From Candidatus Hydrogenedentota bacterium (GTDB lineage: Bacteria; Hydrogenedentota; Hydrogenedentia; Hydrogenedentales; CAITNO01), in NCBI GenBank assembly GCA_903902895.1, contig CAIUWO010000617.1, positions 1 through 52,819 of the forward strand: a DNA stretch of 52,819 nt. Reading direction: 5' to 3'. Shown here piece after piece: positions 17,801 to 25,453 of the stretch. Position 1 is the first letter of the stretch. Every line of letters starts with the position of its first letter. The translations under genes and the position numbers were made by a program. Under the pieces are notes generated by a model, which worked only from the letters and a program-made list of their open reading frames with translations, did no database searches and was not told where the DNA came from.

Positions 17801-19114
17801 TCAGACGATGATCTTTTCCATCACCGCGTCGTAGCGGACCGTCTTTTCCTCGCGCTGGGAATAGGCGGCCATGTGCAGCGCGGTCTGCACCTTGAGTGCC
17901 AGTTCGGGTCCGCTCAGGGTGTTCTTGTCGCGCTTGATGCAGCAGTCAATGAAGTTCTTGAAGAACAGCCGGGTGTCCTCGGGCTGTTCAATCTTGAAGC
18001 GCTGCTCGTCCTTTTCCTTCCTCGTGTTGCCTTCGGCCGGCTTGAAGACGATTTCCTCGCCCACAATGGTCAGCGACCCTTCCCAGCCGCGCACGATGGG
18101 CACGCGCCCGCCGGCGCCGCGGCCCTGCACGCCCTGGTCGTTGTTCCCCTGCGTGCCGAGCACGGCGATGCAGACCTTCTCGGGAAACTCCAGCAGCAGG
18201 TTGAAGGTGTCGGGCACCTCGCGCTCGTTGTAGCGGTACTTGCCGCCGAGCGCGACCGCCTTGGACGGCATGCCGAGATTGAGGATGTACATAAGCGGCG
18301 TGAGCGGGTGTGGAAACAGGTCCGTCACGGGGCCGCCCGAATAGTCCTCATACATGCGCCAGCGGAACATCCGGCTGGCATCAAAGGGGCGCCTGGGCGC
18401 GTCGCCCAGGAAACCTTCCCAGTTCAGGTCGGCGCCCGGCTGCGCCTTCGGGTCGTCGATGGGCATCCCCACCTCGCCCCAGTCGCCGACGCGGAAGTAG
18501 CCCGTCTCACCGTGGATGGGCTGGCCGACCATGCCGTCGCGGACCATTTTGGCCATCTGGTGGTAGGCGCTGTCGGACATGGCCTGGCAGCCGACCTGCA
18601 TCACCTGGTTGGACGCCATTGCGGTGCGGCACAGTTCTCGGGTGAGTTCATACTGGCGCCAGTGGGTCAGCGGCTTTTCGCAGTAGACATCCTTGCCCGC
18701 GAGAATGGCGTCCAGCGCCTGATACCCGTGGTGGTGGTCCGGCGTGGCGATGCTCACCACGTCCACGTTCGGGTCGGCGAGCAGTTCCTTGTGGTCCATG
18801 TAGACCTTTTCCGCGCCGTACTTTTTGGCGGCGCGCTCGGCGCGCGGCTTGTAGGTGTCGCAGACGGCGGTGATCTTGACGTTCATCTTCTGATCTTCGG
18901 CCAGCCATTTGTAGCTGCTCATGTGCGCCCCGGACCGGCCACCGCAGCCGATCTGGCCGACGCGGATGGTCTCATTGGGGCTGGCCGCTTCGGCCCGCAC
19001 CCACGGCCCGGCCGCGGCCACCGTGGCCACCGACCCCGCCAGCACGGCATGGCGCATGAATTCGCGGCGGGTCGATCCCGACGTGTCAACCGGGTGTTCC
19101 TGATTCTCCGACAT
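17801..19114 (-). CDS. Tat-exported Gfo/Idh/MocA-family oxidoreductase
   Basis: 437 residues from ATG 19114, with GAAGGAGA upstream; a longer open frame lacks an SD. STRREFM followed by a hydrophobic Ala-rich stretch is a Tat signal. The Rossmann domain starts IRVGQIGCGGRSGAHM. The motifs VVSIATPDHHHGYQALDAI and GKDVYCEKPLTH contain the family EKP Lys-Pro. The C-terminal alpha/beta domain includes SGGPVTDLFPHPL. NAD(P)-dependent sugar or cyclitol dehydrogenase, probably folded with cofactor before export. Last gene of a three-gene operon: 47 bp after the epimerase-like gene and preceded by the DUF6807 gene. Substrate not predictable. Confidence 0.93.
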   Translation of the reverse strand: MSENQEHPVDTSGSTRREFMRHAVLAGSVATVAAAGPWVRAEAASPNETIRVGQIGCGGRSGAHMSSYKWLAEDQKMNVKITAVCDTYKPRAERAAKKYGAEKVYMDHKELLADPNVDVVSIATPDHHHGYQALDAILAGKDVYCEKPLTHWRQYELTRELCRTAMASNQVMQVGCQAMSDSAYHQMAKMVRDGMVGQPIHGETGYFRVGDWGEVGMPIDDPKAQPGADLNWEGFLGDAPRRPFDASRMFRWRMYEDYSGGPVTDLFPHPLTPLMYILNLGMPSKAVALGGKYRYNEREVPDTFNLLLEFPEKVCIAVLGTQGNNDQGVQGRGAGGRVPIVRGWEGSLTIVGEEIVFKPAEGNTRKEKDEQRFKIEQPEDTRLFFKNFIDCCIKRDKNTLSGPELALKVQTALHMAAYSQREEKTVRYDAVMEKIIV

Positions 19115-19161
19115 GACTGAGATTCTCCTTCGTTGTTGGTTAAATAATTGGAAACCCTGTG

Positions 19162-20157
19162 TCAGGCATTCAGTTCCTGCAAGACTTTCGTCAGGTGCGC
19201 CAGGGAGCGGACCGCCTCCTCCTCGGTGCCGCATTCGGCGGAAAGCACGCCCTTGTAGCCCGCCTTCTGAAGCCGGCCCACAAGTTTCTTCCAGTCAATA
19301 ACGCCGTCACCGCAGGCGCAGCCCACCGCTGTGCCGGTGACTTTGCCGCGCTCCGCCTCGGCCTGTTTCACCGAAATGTCCTTGGCGTGGACGTGGACCA
19401 CCTTGTCAATCACCGCGTCGAGCATTTCGTAGGGGTCCGAGCCGGACAGGAAGGTGTTGCCGCAGTCATAGTTGCACTTGATCCACGGCGAGTCCACCAG
19501 CGACAGGATGCGCACCATGCGGTCAATCTTGCCCGTGTACGGCCCGTGCTGCTCCACCGCGATGTACACGCCGTTTTCCTCGCACGATTCAGCGATGGCG
19601 CGCAGGTTGATGCGCATGATGTTGTAGGCCTCGGTCTCGTCAATCCACTTGGGCGGGAACATGTCCTCGGTGATCTGCACGATGTTCACGCCGAGCGCCC
19701 TGGCGTATTGAAGGCCGCGCTTCGCATACTGCACGCCGAACTCGGGACTGAGCAGGTCCGAGTGCGACGACAGGCCGCTGATCTTCACCCCGGCCTCGTC
19801 GCACATATCCTGAATGACCTTGGGGCCCGTGTCCATGCTCGTCACATGGCAGTAGCCCGCGTTGGAAAGCAGGCAGCGGCCGTTCAGGAAGCACGGCTCG
19901 ACATATTTGTACCCAATCTCCCCGGCGCGCTTGATGCCCCAGGCAAGGCTCTTGTCGGCATGCCGGACGTATTCCAGATTGATGCCGATGCCCATGCGGC
20001 CGTTGGGGTCCCAGGCCGCGCCGGGCACGTTCGGCGCCGCGGCCTGCGCCGTCTGCGTCACCGCCGAAACCGCCGCACCCGCCACCACCGCACTGCTCAT
20101 GAACTCGCGCCGGGTTGAACCCGGTATCGCGGCCAAATGCTCTTTGTTTTCCGACAT
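19162..20157 (-). CDS. Tat-exported sugar phosphate isomerase/epimerase-like TIM-barrel protein
   Basis: 331 residues. AGGAGGTG precedes the ATG. STRREFM plus an Ala-rich segment is a Tat signal almost identical to that of the next gene, suggesting shared ancestry of the leaders. The xylose-isomerase-like (AP_endonuc_2) barrel carries the usual metal-ligand motifs: VYIAVEQHGPYTG (Glu), CNYDCGNTFLSG (Asp), VVHVHAKDIS (His) and a terminal Glu in GVLSAECGTEE. Probable periplasmic epimerase/isomerase or keto-sugar processing enzyme. 24 bp downstream of the DUF6807 gene and 47 bp upstream of the oxidoreductase. Confidence 0.92.
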   Translation of the reverse strand: MSENKEHLAAIPGSTRREFMSSAVVAGAAVSAVTQTAQAAAPNVPGAAWDPNGRMGIGINLEYVRHADKSLAWGIKRAGEIGYKYVEPCFLNGRCLLSNAGYCHVTSMDTGPKVIQDMCDEAGVKISGLSSHSDLLSPEFGVQYAKRGLQYARALGVNIVQITEDMFPPKWIDETEAYNIMRINLRAIAESCEENGVYIAVEQHGPYTGKIDRMVRILSLVDSPWIKCNYDCGNTFLSGSDPYEMLDAVIDKVVHVHAKDISVKQAEAERGKVTGTAVGCACGDGVIDWKKLVGRLQKAGYKGVLSAECGTEEEAVRSLAHLTKVLQELNA

Positions 20158-20181
20158 GATGCAACACCTCCTGGGTTGGGG

Positions 20182-21069
20182 TTATTTGGATGCGTCCACC
20201 GGCTCAGACTTGCCGGTCTCTAACCATTCCTTGTAGGCGGCATCGACCTGTTCAGCGCCGACCTTGCCGTCCCACAGCGCCACGCCGTAGTGCAGGAGCA
20301 GCGGCTTGCCCGGCTCGATGGTCAGCGGCTCGCGGTATACGTTCAGCGTGGCCGACTGATAGGCAAAGCCTACCGGCATGGTGAAGAACACGGTGGGACG
20401 GCTCGCATTGGTCGGATCGGAGAACAGCGCGACCGTAACGGGCTTGCCGTCGCACGGGGCGGTGTATGCGCACCAGTTGGCGGGCACGTTGTACTCCTGA
20501 CCGCGCACCAATTCCCCAGGCTGGCCGGAGGAATTGAAGAAAGTGCCGATCTTGTCCATCGACTCCTGAAAGCGCATGCCCAGCCCCGCATAGTGGGAGC
20601 CGGTCAGTTTGGCCGGGGCGCCATCGGGCGCTTCCAGCCGCATGCGCCAGGTGACCACCGTCGGACCGTCGGGCTTGGGCAGTGCCGCGCGCACCACGCG
20701 CCGCTCCTTGAGCACCACCTTGCCGTCCGGCCCGGTCCAGTCGAGCTGCTCCACCACACCGTCTTCACGGGTCTTGAAGGATTTGGAGACCTCCTTGCCG
20801 CACTTGTCGATTTCGGACCAAAAGTCGATGTCATTCACGGTCAGCGCGAACATGAGCCCGTGGTGGTGGATGTGGTCGGCCACCTGGTCCCGGATGACGT
20901 TCACCCCCGAGGGCGTGTACAGGGACTGCACATACGATTTGAACGGCGCGGGACCCCGCATGTAGGTAAAGATCGTCTTGTCGCCGCATTTGACAGGAAC
21001 GGCGTCGCCCGCCCAAGAGGATGCGGCCATCGCCGCGAACACCATGACCACAAACCCTGACCTGACCAT
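20182..21069 (-). CDS. Secreted DUF6807 (PmoA-like) protein
   Basis: 295 residues. ATG 21069 is preferred because GGAGG is 9 nt upstream. An ATG two codons earlier (21075) has only 3-nt spacing. Signal peptide ends SSWAG. Family marks: FTYMRGPAPFKSYVQSLYTPSGVNV, then DHIHHHGLMFALTVNDIDFW, with clustered His residues, and a later GKPVTVALFSDPTN with LLLHYGVALWDG. The fold is galactose-mutarotase-like by family knowledge. It is commonly encoded next to Gfo/Idh/MocA enzymes and ThuA in Planctomycetes-type genomes. First gene of the operon, with a promoter at 21128-21156. Confidence 0.88.
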   Translation of the reverse strand: MVRSGFVVMVFAAMAASSWAGDAVPVKCGDKTIFTYMRGPAPFKSYVQSLYTPSGVNVIRDQVADHIHHHGLMFALTVNDIDFWSEIDKCGKEVSKSFKTREDGVVEQLDWTGPDGKVVLKERRVVRAALPKPDGPTVVTWRMRLEAPDGAPAKLTGSHYAGLGMRFQESMDKIGTFFNSSGQPGELVRGQEYNVPANWCAYTAPCDGKPVTVALFSDPTNASRPTVFFTMPVGFAYQSATLNVYREPLTIEPGKPLLLHYGVALWDGKVGAEQVDAAYKEWLETGKSEPVDASK

Positions 21070-21127
21070 CGGCATGCACCTCCAGTGGCGTTGTTGACCG
21101 CCCCGGGAACCCCCGGGGGCGGGATTA

Positions 21128-21156
21128 ATAGTATGCACGGGGACGGCGGCGGTCAA
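21128..21156 (-). promoter_or_regulatory. Promoter of the DUF6807-epimerase-oxidoreductase operon
   Basis: On the minus strand, TTGACC (21156-21151) and TACTAT (21133-21128) are 17 bp apart, about 60 bp before the ATG. A GC-rich, slightly bulged hairpin at 21098-21122 lies in the leader between promoter and start codon. Confidence 0.55.
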
Positions 21157-21250
21157 GTGCCGGCACACGGACCTTTTTTGCATCGGCACGCGCCGATGGG
21201 ACATGCTGTTGTCATGGGGCTCTTCCCCGCTTTCCAGGAAAGGTTGTGTC

Positions 21251-22975
21251 ATGAGGCATGCCGGACGTATATGCATGGCTGCCGCGCTGGTAGCCGCCGC
21301 CGCCGCGCTGGGCGGCTGCGATTTCAAGCAGAACGCCATCGCGGTGTCGAACACGAGCATCGACTTCAGCCGCAATGAGACGCCGTACACGATGTATGTG
21401 TGGAACAACAACGCCATGATCGTGAAGCTGACCGTGGCCGTTGTGGCGGACGAGCCCTGGATTCTTCCCAATGTGGAGGAGATCGTCAGCGCCATGCCGG
21501 AGGACGCGGAGAAGGGCCCCTTTGACAAGCGCGCCGTCATTATCCGCATCGACCGGACCCAACTGCCCAAGGGGGAAAGCAAGGGCACCATCACGCTGAC
21601 CTCGAAGGGCATCAAGCCGCGCACCATCGACATCCGCGTCTGGATGGACGCCGACGGCCGGCAGGCCGCGCTCAACCTGGTCAACCCCGTGGCCACCTAT
21701 TCAAAACCCTATGTGATTGACTTCGCGTTCGGCCTGAACGATTCCCACGGCAATGCGGTGGTGGCCGAGCCAAACCAGTTCGCCGTGCAGGGTTTCGAGG
21801 ACAACAACGAAATCGCTTCAGAAACGGGCCTGCAACTGCGGCGCGCGGCCGCGCGCCAGCTCAAGCTGGATTTGGTCATGGACTACAGCCTGGCCATGCA
21901 GAACAGCGACGGCGCGGTCGAGGCGATGGAAGAGACGGCGAAGGGCATATTGCTGCCCGCGCTGAACACGGAGGCGCTGGTGGGGGTGACCGAGTTCCAC
22001 CGGGACGACCGGGACGCGGAGAACGTGTCTGACTTCACGATTGACCGCGCCTACACGCGTGCGCGCATCGAAGCCATCCAGCCGGAAATCGTCAGGGGAT
22101 GGTACTCGGGCCCGCGCCTATTCGATGCGGTCGTCGAATCGGCGCGCAAGTTCAACGAGGGCGAACCGCTGCAGGAGTCGCGCCACATACTGCTGCTCAC
22201 GGCGGGACGGGACACGTCCAGCAGCTTTACGATGGACGACGCGGTCTACTCCGCGGCCCAGCGCGGCGTTCGCGTGTCCGTCGTCGGGTTCGGCCAGGAC
22301 GTGGACCTGCCCGTCATGCTCGACCTGACCGGAAGGACGGGTGGCATCTATTTCCCGGCCGGGCAGGTGGCGGACCTGCCGGACGCGATTCAGCGCATTG
22401 TCGACAACCTTGCCGGCCAGTACATCCTGCGGTGGGCGTCGCTGCGCCGGATTGACGAACCGTTCCGCCCGTCCTTTGCCATCAAGTACGGCAGCGACCG
22501 CGGCACCTTCAAGCCGGATTTCGACTTCAAACCGGGCGACCATGCGGGCGATCCGCTGCGCGGCATGCTGCGGCTGGTGAATTCGGGCACGCCTGACTCG
22601 GCGGCGGTGGTGCTGCGCGCCGACTACCTGCCCCGCTTCATCCGCGAGCTATGGATTCACGCGAAAAGCCCACTGGCCTTCACCGCCAGCGTGGTGTCCC
22701 CCGCCGACGACGGCATCGTCGGGGACTGGTCCGTGCAGGTCACGGAGGACGCGGAGCGCGGCGGCCAGATGATACATCTGTCCAGTCCGGGCGCCCCCGC
22801 CCCCTTTGCCGCGTTCGGTCCGGTGCTGCGTTTTGACTTTTCCAGCCCGCCCCCGGCCGACACGCCGCTGTTCGAGGAAATGTACATCGACAACTCGGTC
22901 TATGAGGAGGGGGTGTTCCTGGTAATTCGCGGTTTCCACAACCCCGGCCTTGACCCGCGGCAAGAGGCGGACTGA
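21251..22975 (+). CDS. Lipoprotein with von Willebrand factor A domain
   Basis: 574 residues from ATG 21251 (AGGAAAGG 7 nt upstream). Signal peptide with lipobox LGGC; lipidated Cys23. Residues ~25-150 form an Ig-like region (TIDIRVWMDADGR near its end). The vWA domain (~205-400) begins LKLDLVMDYSLAM. The MIDAS is imperfect: Asp211-x-Ser213 is present but the second Ser is Ala. It continues with ALVGVTEFHRDD, HILLLTAGRDTSSSF and VRVSVVGFGQD. A C-terminal beta-rich region follows. Outer-surface or periplasmic adhesion/scaffold protein of unknown partner. The stop overlaps the next ATG (TGATG), so the 98-residue protein is co-translated. Confidence 0.8.
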   Translation: MRHAGRICMAAALVAAAAALGGCDFKQNAIAVSNTSIDFSRNETPYTMYVWNNNAMIVKLTVAVVADEPWILPNVEEIVSAMPEDAEKGPFDKRAVIIRIDRTQLPKGESKGTITLTSKGIKPRTIDIRVWMDADGRQAALNLVNPVATYSKPYVIDFAFGLNDSHGNAVVAEPNQFAVQGFEDNNEIASETGLQLRRAAARQLKLDLVMDYSLAMQNSDGAVEAMEETAKGILLPALNTEALVGVTEFHRDDRDAENVSDFTIDRAYTRARIEAIQPEIVRGWYSGPRLFDAVVESARKFNEGEPLQESRHILLLTAGRDTSSSFTMDDAVYSAAQRGVRVSVVGFGQDVDLPVMLDLTGRTGGIYFPAGQVADLPDAIQRIVDNLAGQYILRWASLRRIDEPFRPSFAIKYGSDRGTFKPDFDFKPGDHAGDPLRGMLRLVNSGTPDSAAVVLRADYLPRFIRELWIHAKSPLAFTASVVSPADDGIVGDWSVQVTEDAERGGQMIHLSSPGAPAPFAAFGPVLRFDFSSPPPADTPLFEEMYIDNSVYEEGVFLVIRGFHNPGLDPRQEAD

Positions 22976-23271
22976 TGCCTCCCGTAAATCCCAACGACGA
23001 ACCCATTGACATTGTTTCGCGTCCCGTCAATCCGGACGGCACGGTGGGGCGGCCTGAAACGGGACCTCCGCCTGAGTCGGATGGAAGGTCGGTGGCGTTT
23101 CCCGGCCGGCGCGATGACGGAGGGGCGGAACGCGCCGAGGTCCGGTACTGGCGCTTCGAGGGCACCGGAGACGACGGGTGCGGGTGCGGCGGGTGCGGAT
23201 GCCTGACGGCGGTGCTCATGCTGCTGGGCCTGATGCTGCTGCGCGGGTGCACCGGCCTGCTCTTTCGCTGA
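22975..23271 (+). CDS. Small Cys/Gly-rich single-TM protein coupled to the vWA lipoprotein
   Basis: 98 residues, starting within the stop of the preceding gene (TGATG). The N-terminal ~60 residues are Pro/Asp/Gly-rich and probably disordered. Then RYWRFEGTGDD leads into a cluster of five Cys among Gly (CGCGGCGC with flanking Cys) directly before a ~18-residue hydrophobic helix ending LLRGCTGLLF. Cys beside a membrane helix may coordinate metal, form disulfides or be acylated. No family recognised. Tight coupling implies joint function with the vWA lipoprotein. Confidence 0.65.
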   Translation: MPPVNPNDEPIDIVSRPVNPDGTVGRPETGPPPESDGRSVAFPGRRDDGGAERAEVRYWRFEGTGDDGCGCGGCGCLTAVLMLLGLMLLRGCTGLLFR

Positions 23272-23332
23272 CTTCCTACACGCGAGGGACCGGATAGGAA
23301 GTATCCACAATTGAGATAGAAGCGGGTTCTTA

Positions 23333-23449
23333 GTCCCCCTTTGAAGGGGGTGGTCGGCGCAAGCCGACCGGGGGATGTTGCCGATGTCTTGAGCGAGCCC
23401 GACATCCCCCGCCCCGCCTACGGCGGGCCCGCCCCCTTCAAAGGGGGAC
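23333..23449. repeat. Inverted-repeat element with CCCCCTTTGAAGGGGG ends
   Basis: Outer arms GTCCCCCTTTGAAGGGGG (23333-23350) and its exact reverse complement (23432-23449) are themselves palindromes. Inside them are a ggtcgg/ccgacc hairpin, an inverted pair cgggggatgt/acatcccccg and a cgcc/ggcg hairpin. The whole ~117 bp can fold as one branched cruciform. A related element is at 29.56-29.67 kb. No coding potential. The rest of the gap 23272-23610 shows no gene. Confidence 0.85.
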
Positions 23450-23610
23450 CCAAGCCTCCGCCCAAGAGGTGCTCGCAAAAAGCTTCAGATCTTGCGCGCA
23501 ATGTCCGCTCACAAAAGGCTCCCTGAATACCTGGCTTTTGTGCCGACCCCTCCCGTTCAGGTACGATTTCTCCCGTTCCCATTCATCCCCCTGGAAGGTA
23601 ATGTCCGTTG

Positions 23611-24549
23611 ATGCGATTCTGGGTCATAGCCGGCGTGGCGGTTCTCCTGCTGGCCACGTCGTACGGTGTGCGCCACTGGGCGCAGTTGGACGGGGCGCTT
23701 CCGTCCCCACCCCCCCCGGGCGGGGACGCAGCCCCGCCGGCCGACGGGTACACCCGCATCATCTCGCTGTCGCCCGGGCTCACGGAGACGCTGTTCGCCG
23801 TGGGCGCGGGCGACCGCGTGGTCGGCGTGACCCGGTTCTGCAACTGGCCCGCCGAGGCGGCGGCGCGCCCCAAGGTGGGCGGTTTTCTCGACCCCAATTA
23901 TGAGGCCATGGTCGCGCTGCGCCCGGACCTGGTGGTCATGATGCCGTCCAACCGCGCCCACCTGGCCGAGTTGGGACGGCTGGGCCTGCGCTGCAGGGTG
24001 GTGGACCAGACGATGCTGGACGACATCCTCGACAGCATCGAAACGCTGGGCCGCCTGTCGGGCAACAGCGTCAAAGCTGCGGCACTGCGCGCCTCCATGC
24101 AGCAACGCATTGAGGCGGTGCGCGCAAAGGCCGCACCCCTCCCCCACCCCAGGGTGCTGCTGTCGTCGGGCCGCGACCTGCGCGCAAAGAAACTGGACGA
24201 GGTGTACATTGTCGGGCGCAAGACTTTTCTGGGGGACATCCTTCGGATTGCGGGCGGTGAGAACGCCTTTCCCGACTCGGCCGTCGATTATCCTGCACTG
24301 TCCGGCGAGGCCATACTGCGGCTCAACCCCGATGTCATTGTCGAGTTTACCAACGGCTTGGACGAACTGGGCCTCACCCGCGAGGACGCCGTCGCGCCGT
24401 GGCGCGCGCTGCCCGGCCTGGCCGCGGCGGAAAAGGGGCGCATCGCCACGCTGGACGGCGCGCACCTGACCATTCCCGGCCCCCGCGTGGTGGAGACGCT
24501 GGAGGCGCTCGCCAAAGCCATTCATCCCGAGTGGGATGGCACGCCATGA
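23611..24549 (+). CDS. ABC transporter periplasmic substrate-binding protein (BtuF/FepB-like)
   Basis: 312 residues from ATG 23611 (GGAAGG 12 nt upstream; TTG 23608 has better spacing and is possible). N-terminal hydrophobic segment, uncleaved anchor or signal. The helical-backbone metal-receptor fold of Peripla_BP_2 follows: RIISLSPGLTETLFAVGAGDRVVGVTRFCNWP, then PDLVVMMPSNRAHL (family motifs). Usual size. First gene of a three-gene uptake operon with ATPase and FecCD permease. Family substrates are cobalamin, haem and ferric siderophores. No cobalamin riboswitch or Fur box was recognised upstream, so the substrate is open. B12 is attractive given the B12-dependent ribonucleotide reductase at 31.4 kb. 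Confidence 0.88.
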   Translation: MRFWVIAGVAVLLLATSYGVRHWAQLDGALPSPPPPGGDAAPPADGYTRIISLSPGLTETLFAVGAGDRVVGVTRFCNWPAEAAARPKVGGFLDPNYEAMVALRPDLVVMMPSNRAHLAELGRLGLRCRVVDQTMLDDILDSIETLGRLSGNSVKAAALRASMQQRIEAVRAKAAPLPHPRVLLSSGRDLRAKKLDEVYIVGRKTFLGDILRIAGGENAFPDSAVDYPALSGEAILRLNPDVIVEFTNGLDELGLTREDAVAPWRALPGLAAAEKGRIATLDGAHLTIPGPRVVETLEALAKAIHPEWDGTP

Positions 24550-24653
24550 ATGCGCCGCGAAAAACAGGGACTGACGCAAGCGGAGCGCCGTCCAGGCGCG
24601 CAGACGGGTCTGTCCCTGCTTTTCGCTGTTTTGATGATGAGATCTTCTTATGA
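24546..24653 (+). CDS. Possible 35-codon ORF coupled at both ends within the ABC operon
   Basis: An ATG inside the stop of the binding-protein gene (ATGA at 24546) opens a frame of 35 codons whose TGA overlaps the ATPase start (ATGA at 24650). The encoded peptide is low-complexity and matches no family. The DNA is mainly a long palindrome, so the frame may exist only to carry ribosomes across it. Treat as hypothetical. Confidence 0.3.
   Translation: MNAPRKTGTDASGAPSRRADGSVPAFRCFDDEIFL
24557..24626. repeat. Long imperfect palindrome inside the ABC transporter operon
   Basis: Arms gcgaaaaacagggac (24557-24571) and gtccctgcttttcgc (24612-24626) pair at 14 of 15 positions. An inner hairpin gcgcc/ggcgc lies between them. 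It occupies nearly all of the spacer between the binding-protein and ATPase genes and looks like an inserted mobile palindrome rather than a native spacer. It ends in TTTTCGC, so it could attenuate downstream transcription. Confidence 0.75.
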
Positions 24654-25453
24654 ACAACTGCGCCACTCCTGCATTCCAGATTGAGGGACTCTCGGTCACC
24701 GCGGGCGGAGCGACCATTCTGCGCAATATCACGTTTGAGGTGGCCGAGGGCGAGTCGCTGGCCATCATCGGCCCGAACGGCGCGGGCAAGACCACGCTGC
24801 TGCGCGGCCTGATGCGCATGATTGCGGGCGTGTCGGGCGGCATCCGCGTGTTTGGCAGACCGCTGGCGGCCTGTTCGCAGCGCGAACTGGCGCGCATGGT
24901 CAGCTATGTGCCCCAGGCCGAGGGCCGCTCACTGCCGTTCACGGTGCGCGAGTTCATGCTCATGGCGCGCTATCCGCACCTAAGCCCCTTCTCGCACCTG
25001 ACCGCGCGCGACCATGAGGCCGTGGACCACGCCATGGAGCGCACGGGTGTCACCGTTTTTGCCAACCGCGGCATGGACACGCTGAGCGGCGGGGAGCGGC
25101 AGAAGATCTTTGTCGCGGCGGCCCTGGCGCAGGAGCCGCGCGCCATGCTGCTCGACGAGCCGACCACCTTCCTCGACTACCGGCACCAGGTGGAGGTGCT
25201 CGAACTGGTGGAGCGGCTGCACCGCGAGGGCGGGCTCACTGTCGTGTCGGTCACGCACGACCTGAACCAGGGCGCGCTCGCGGGCGACCGCGTGCTGGCG
25301 CTGCGGCGGGGCCAGACCACCTTCCACGGCACGCCGAAGGAACTGCTCGCCCATCCGGAGATTCTGTCGGGCATCTACGAAACCGAATTCGACTACATCA
25401 CCCACCCGCACACGGGCGCGACCATCGTCGTGCCGATCAAGGGGCAGCCATGA
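24650..25453 (+). CDS. ABC transporter ATP-binding protein (FecE/BtuD-like)
   Basis: 267 residues. Walker A GPNGAGKTT at 41-49, Q-loop Gln89 in YVPQA, signature LSGGERQ at 145-151, Walker B AMLLDEP ending at Glu170, and H-loop His in VVSVTHDLNQG. All catalytic elements are intact. The family spacing and the YPHLSPF stretch match iron-siderophore/cobalamin importers. Start overlaps the preceding small frame, and its stop overlaps the permease start (ATGA at 25450), so the genes are translationally coupled. Powers uptake through the FecCD permease. Confidence 0.94.
   Translation: MNNCATPAFQIEGLSVTAGGATILRNITFEVAEGESLAIIGPNGAGKTTLLRGLMRMIAGVSGGIRVFGRPLAACSQRELARMVSYVPQAEGRSLPFTVREFMLMARYPHLSPFSHLTARDHEAVDHAMERTGVTVFANRGMDTLSGGERQKIFVAAALAQEPRAMLLDEPTTFLDYRHQVEVLELVERLHREGGLTVVSVTHDLNQGALAGDRVLALRRGQTTFHGTPKELLAHPEILSGIYETEFDYITHPHTGATIVVPIKGQP

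Noticed and set aside
23460..23610. Cobalamin riboswitch before the BtuF-like gene
   Set aside because: No B12-box-like gccactg or expected stem arrangement could be found.
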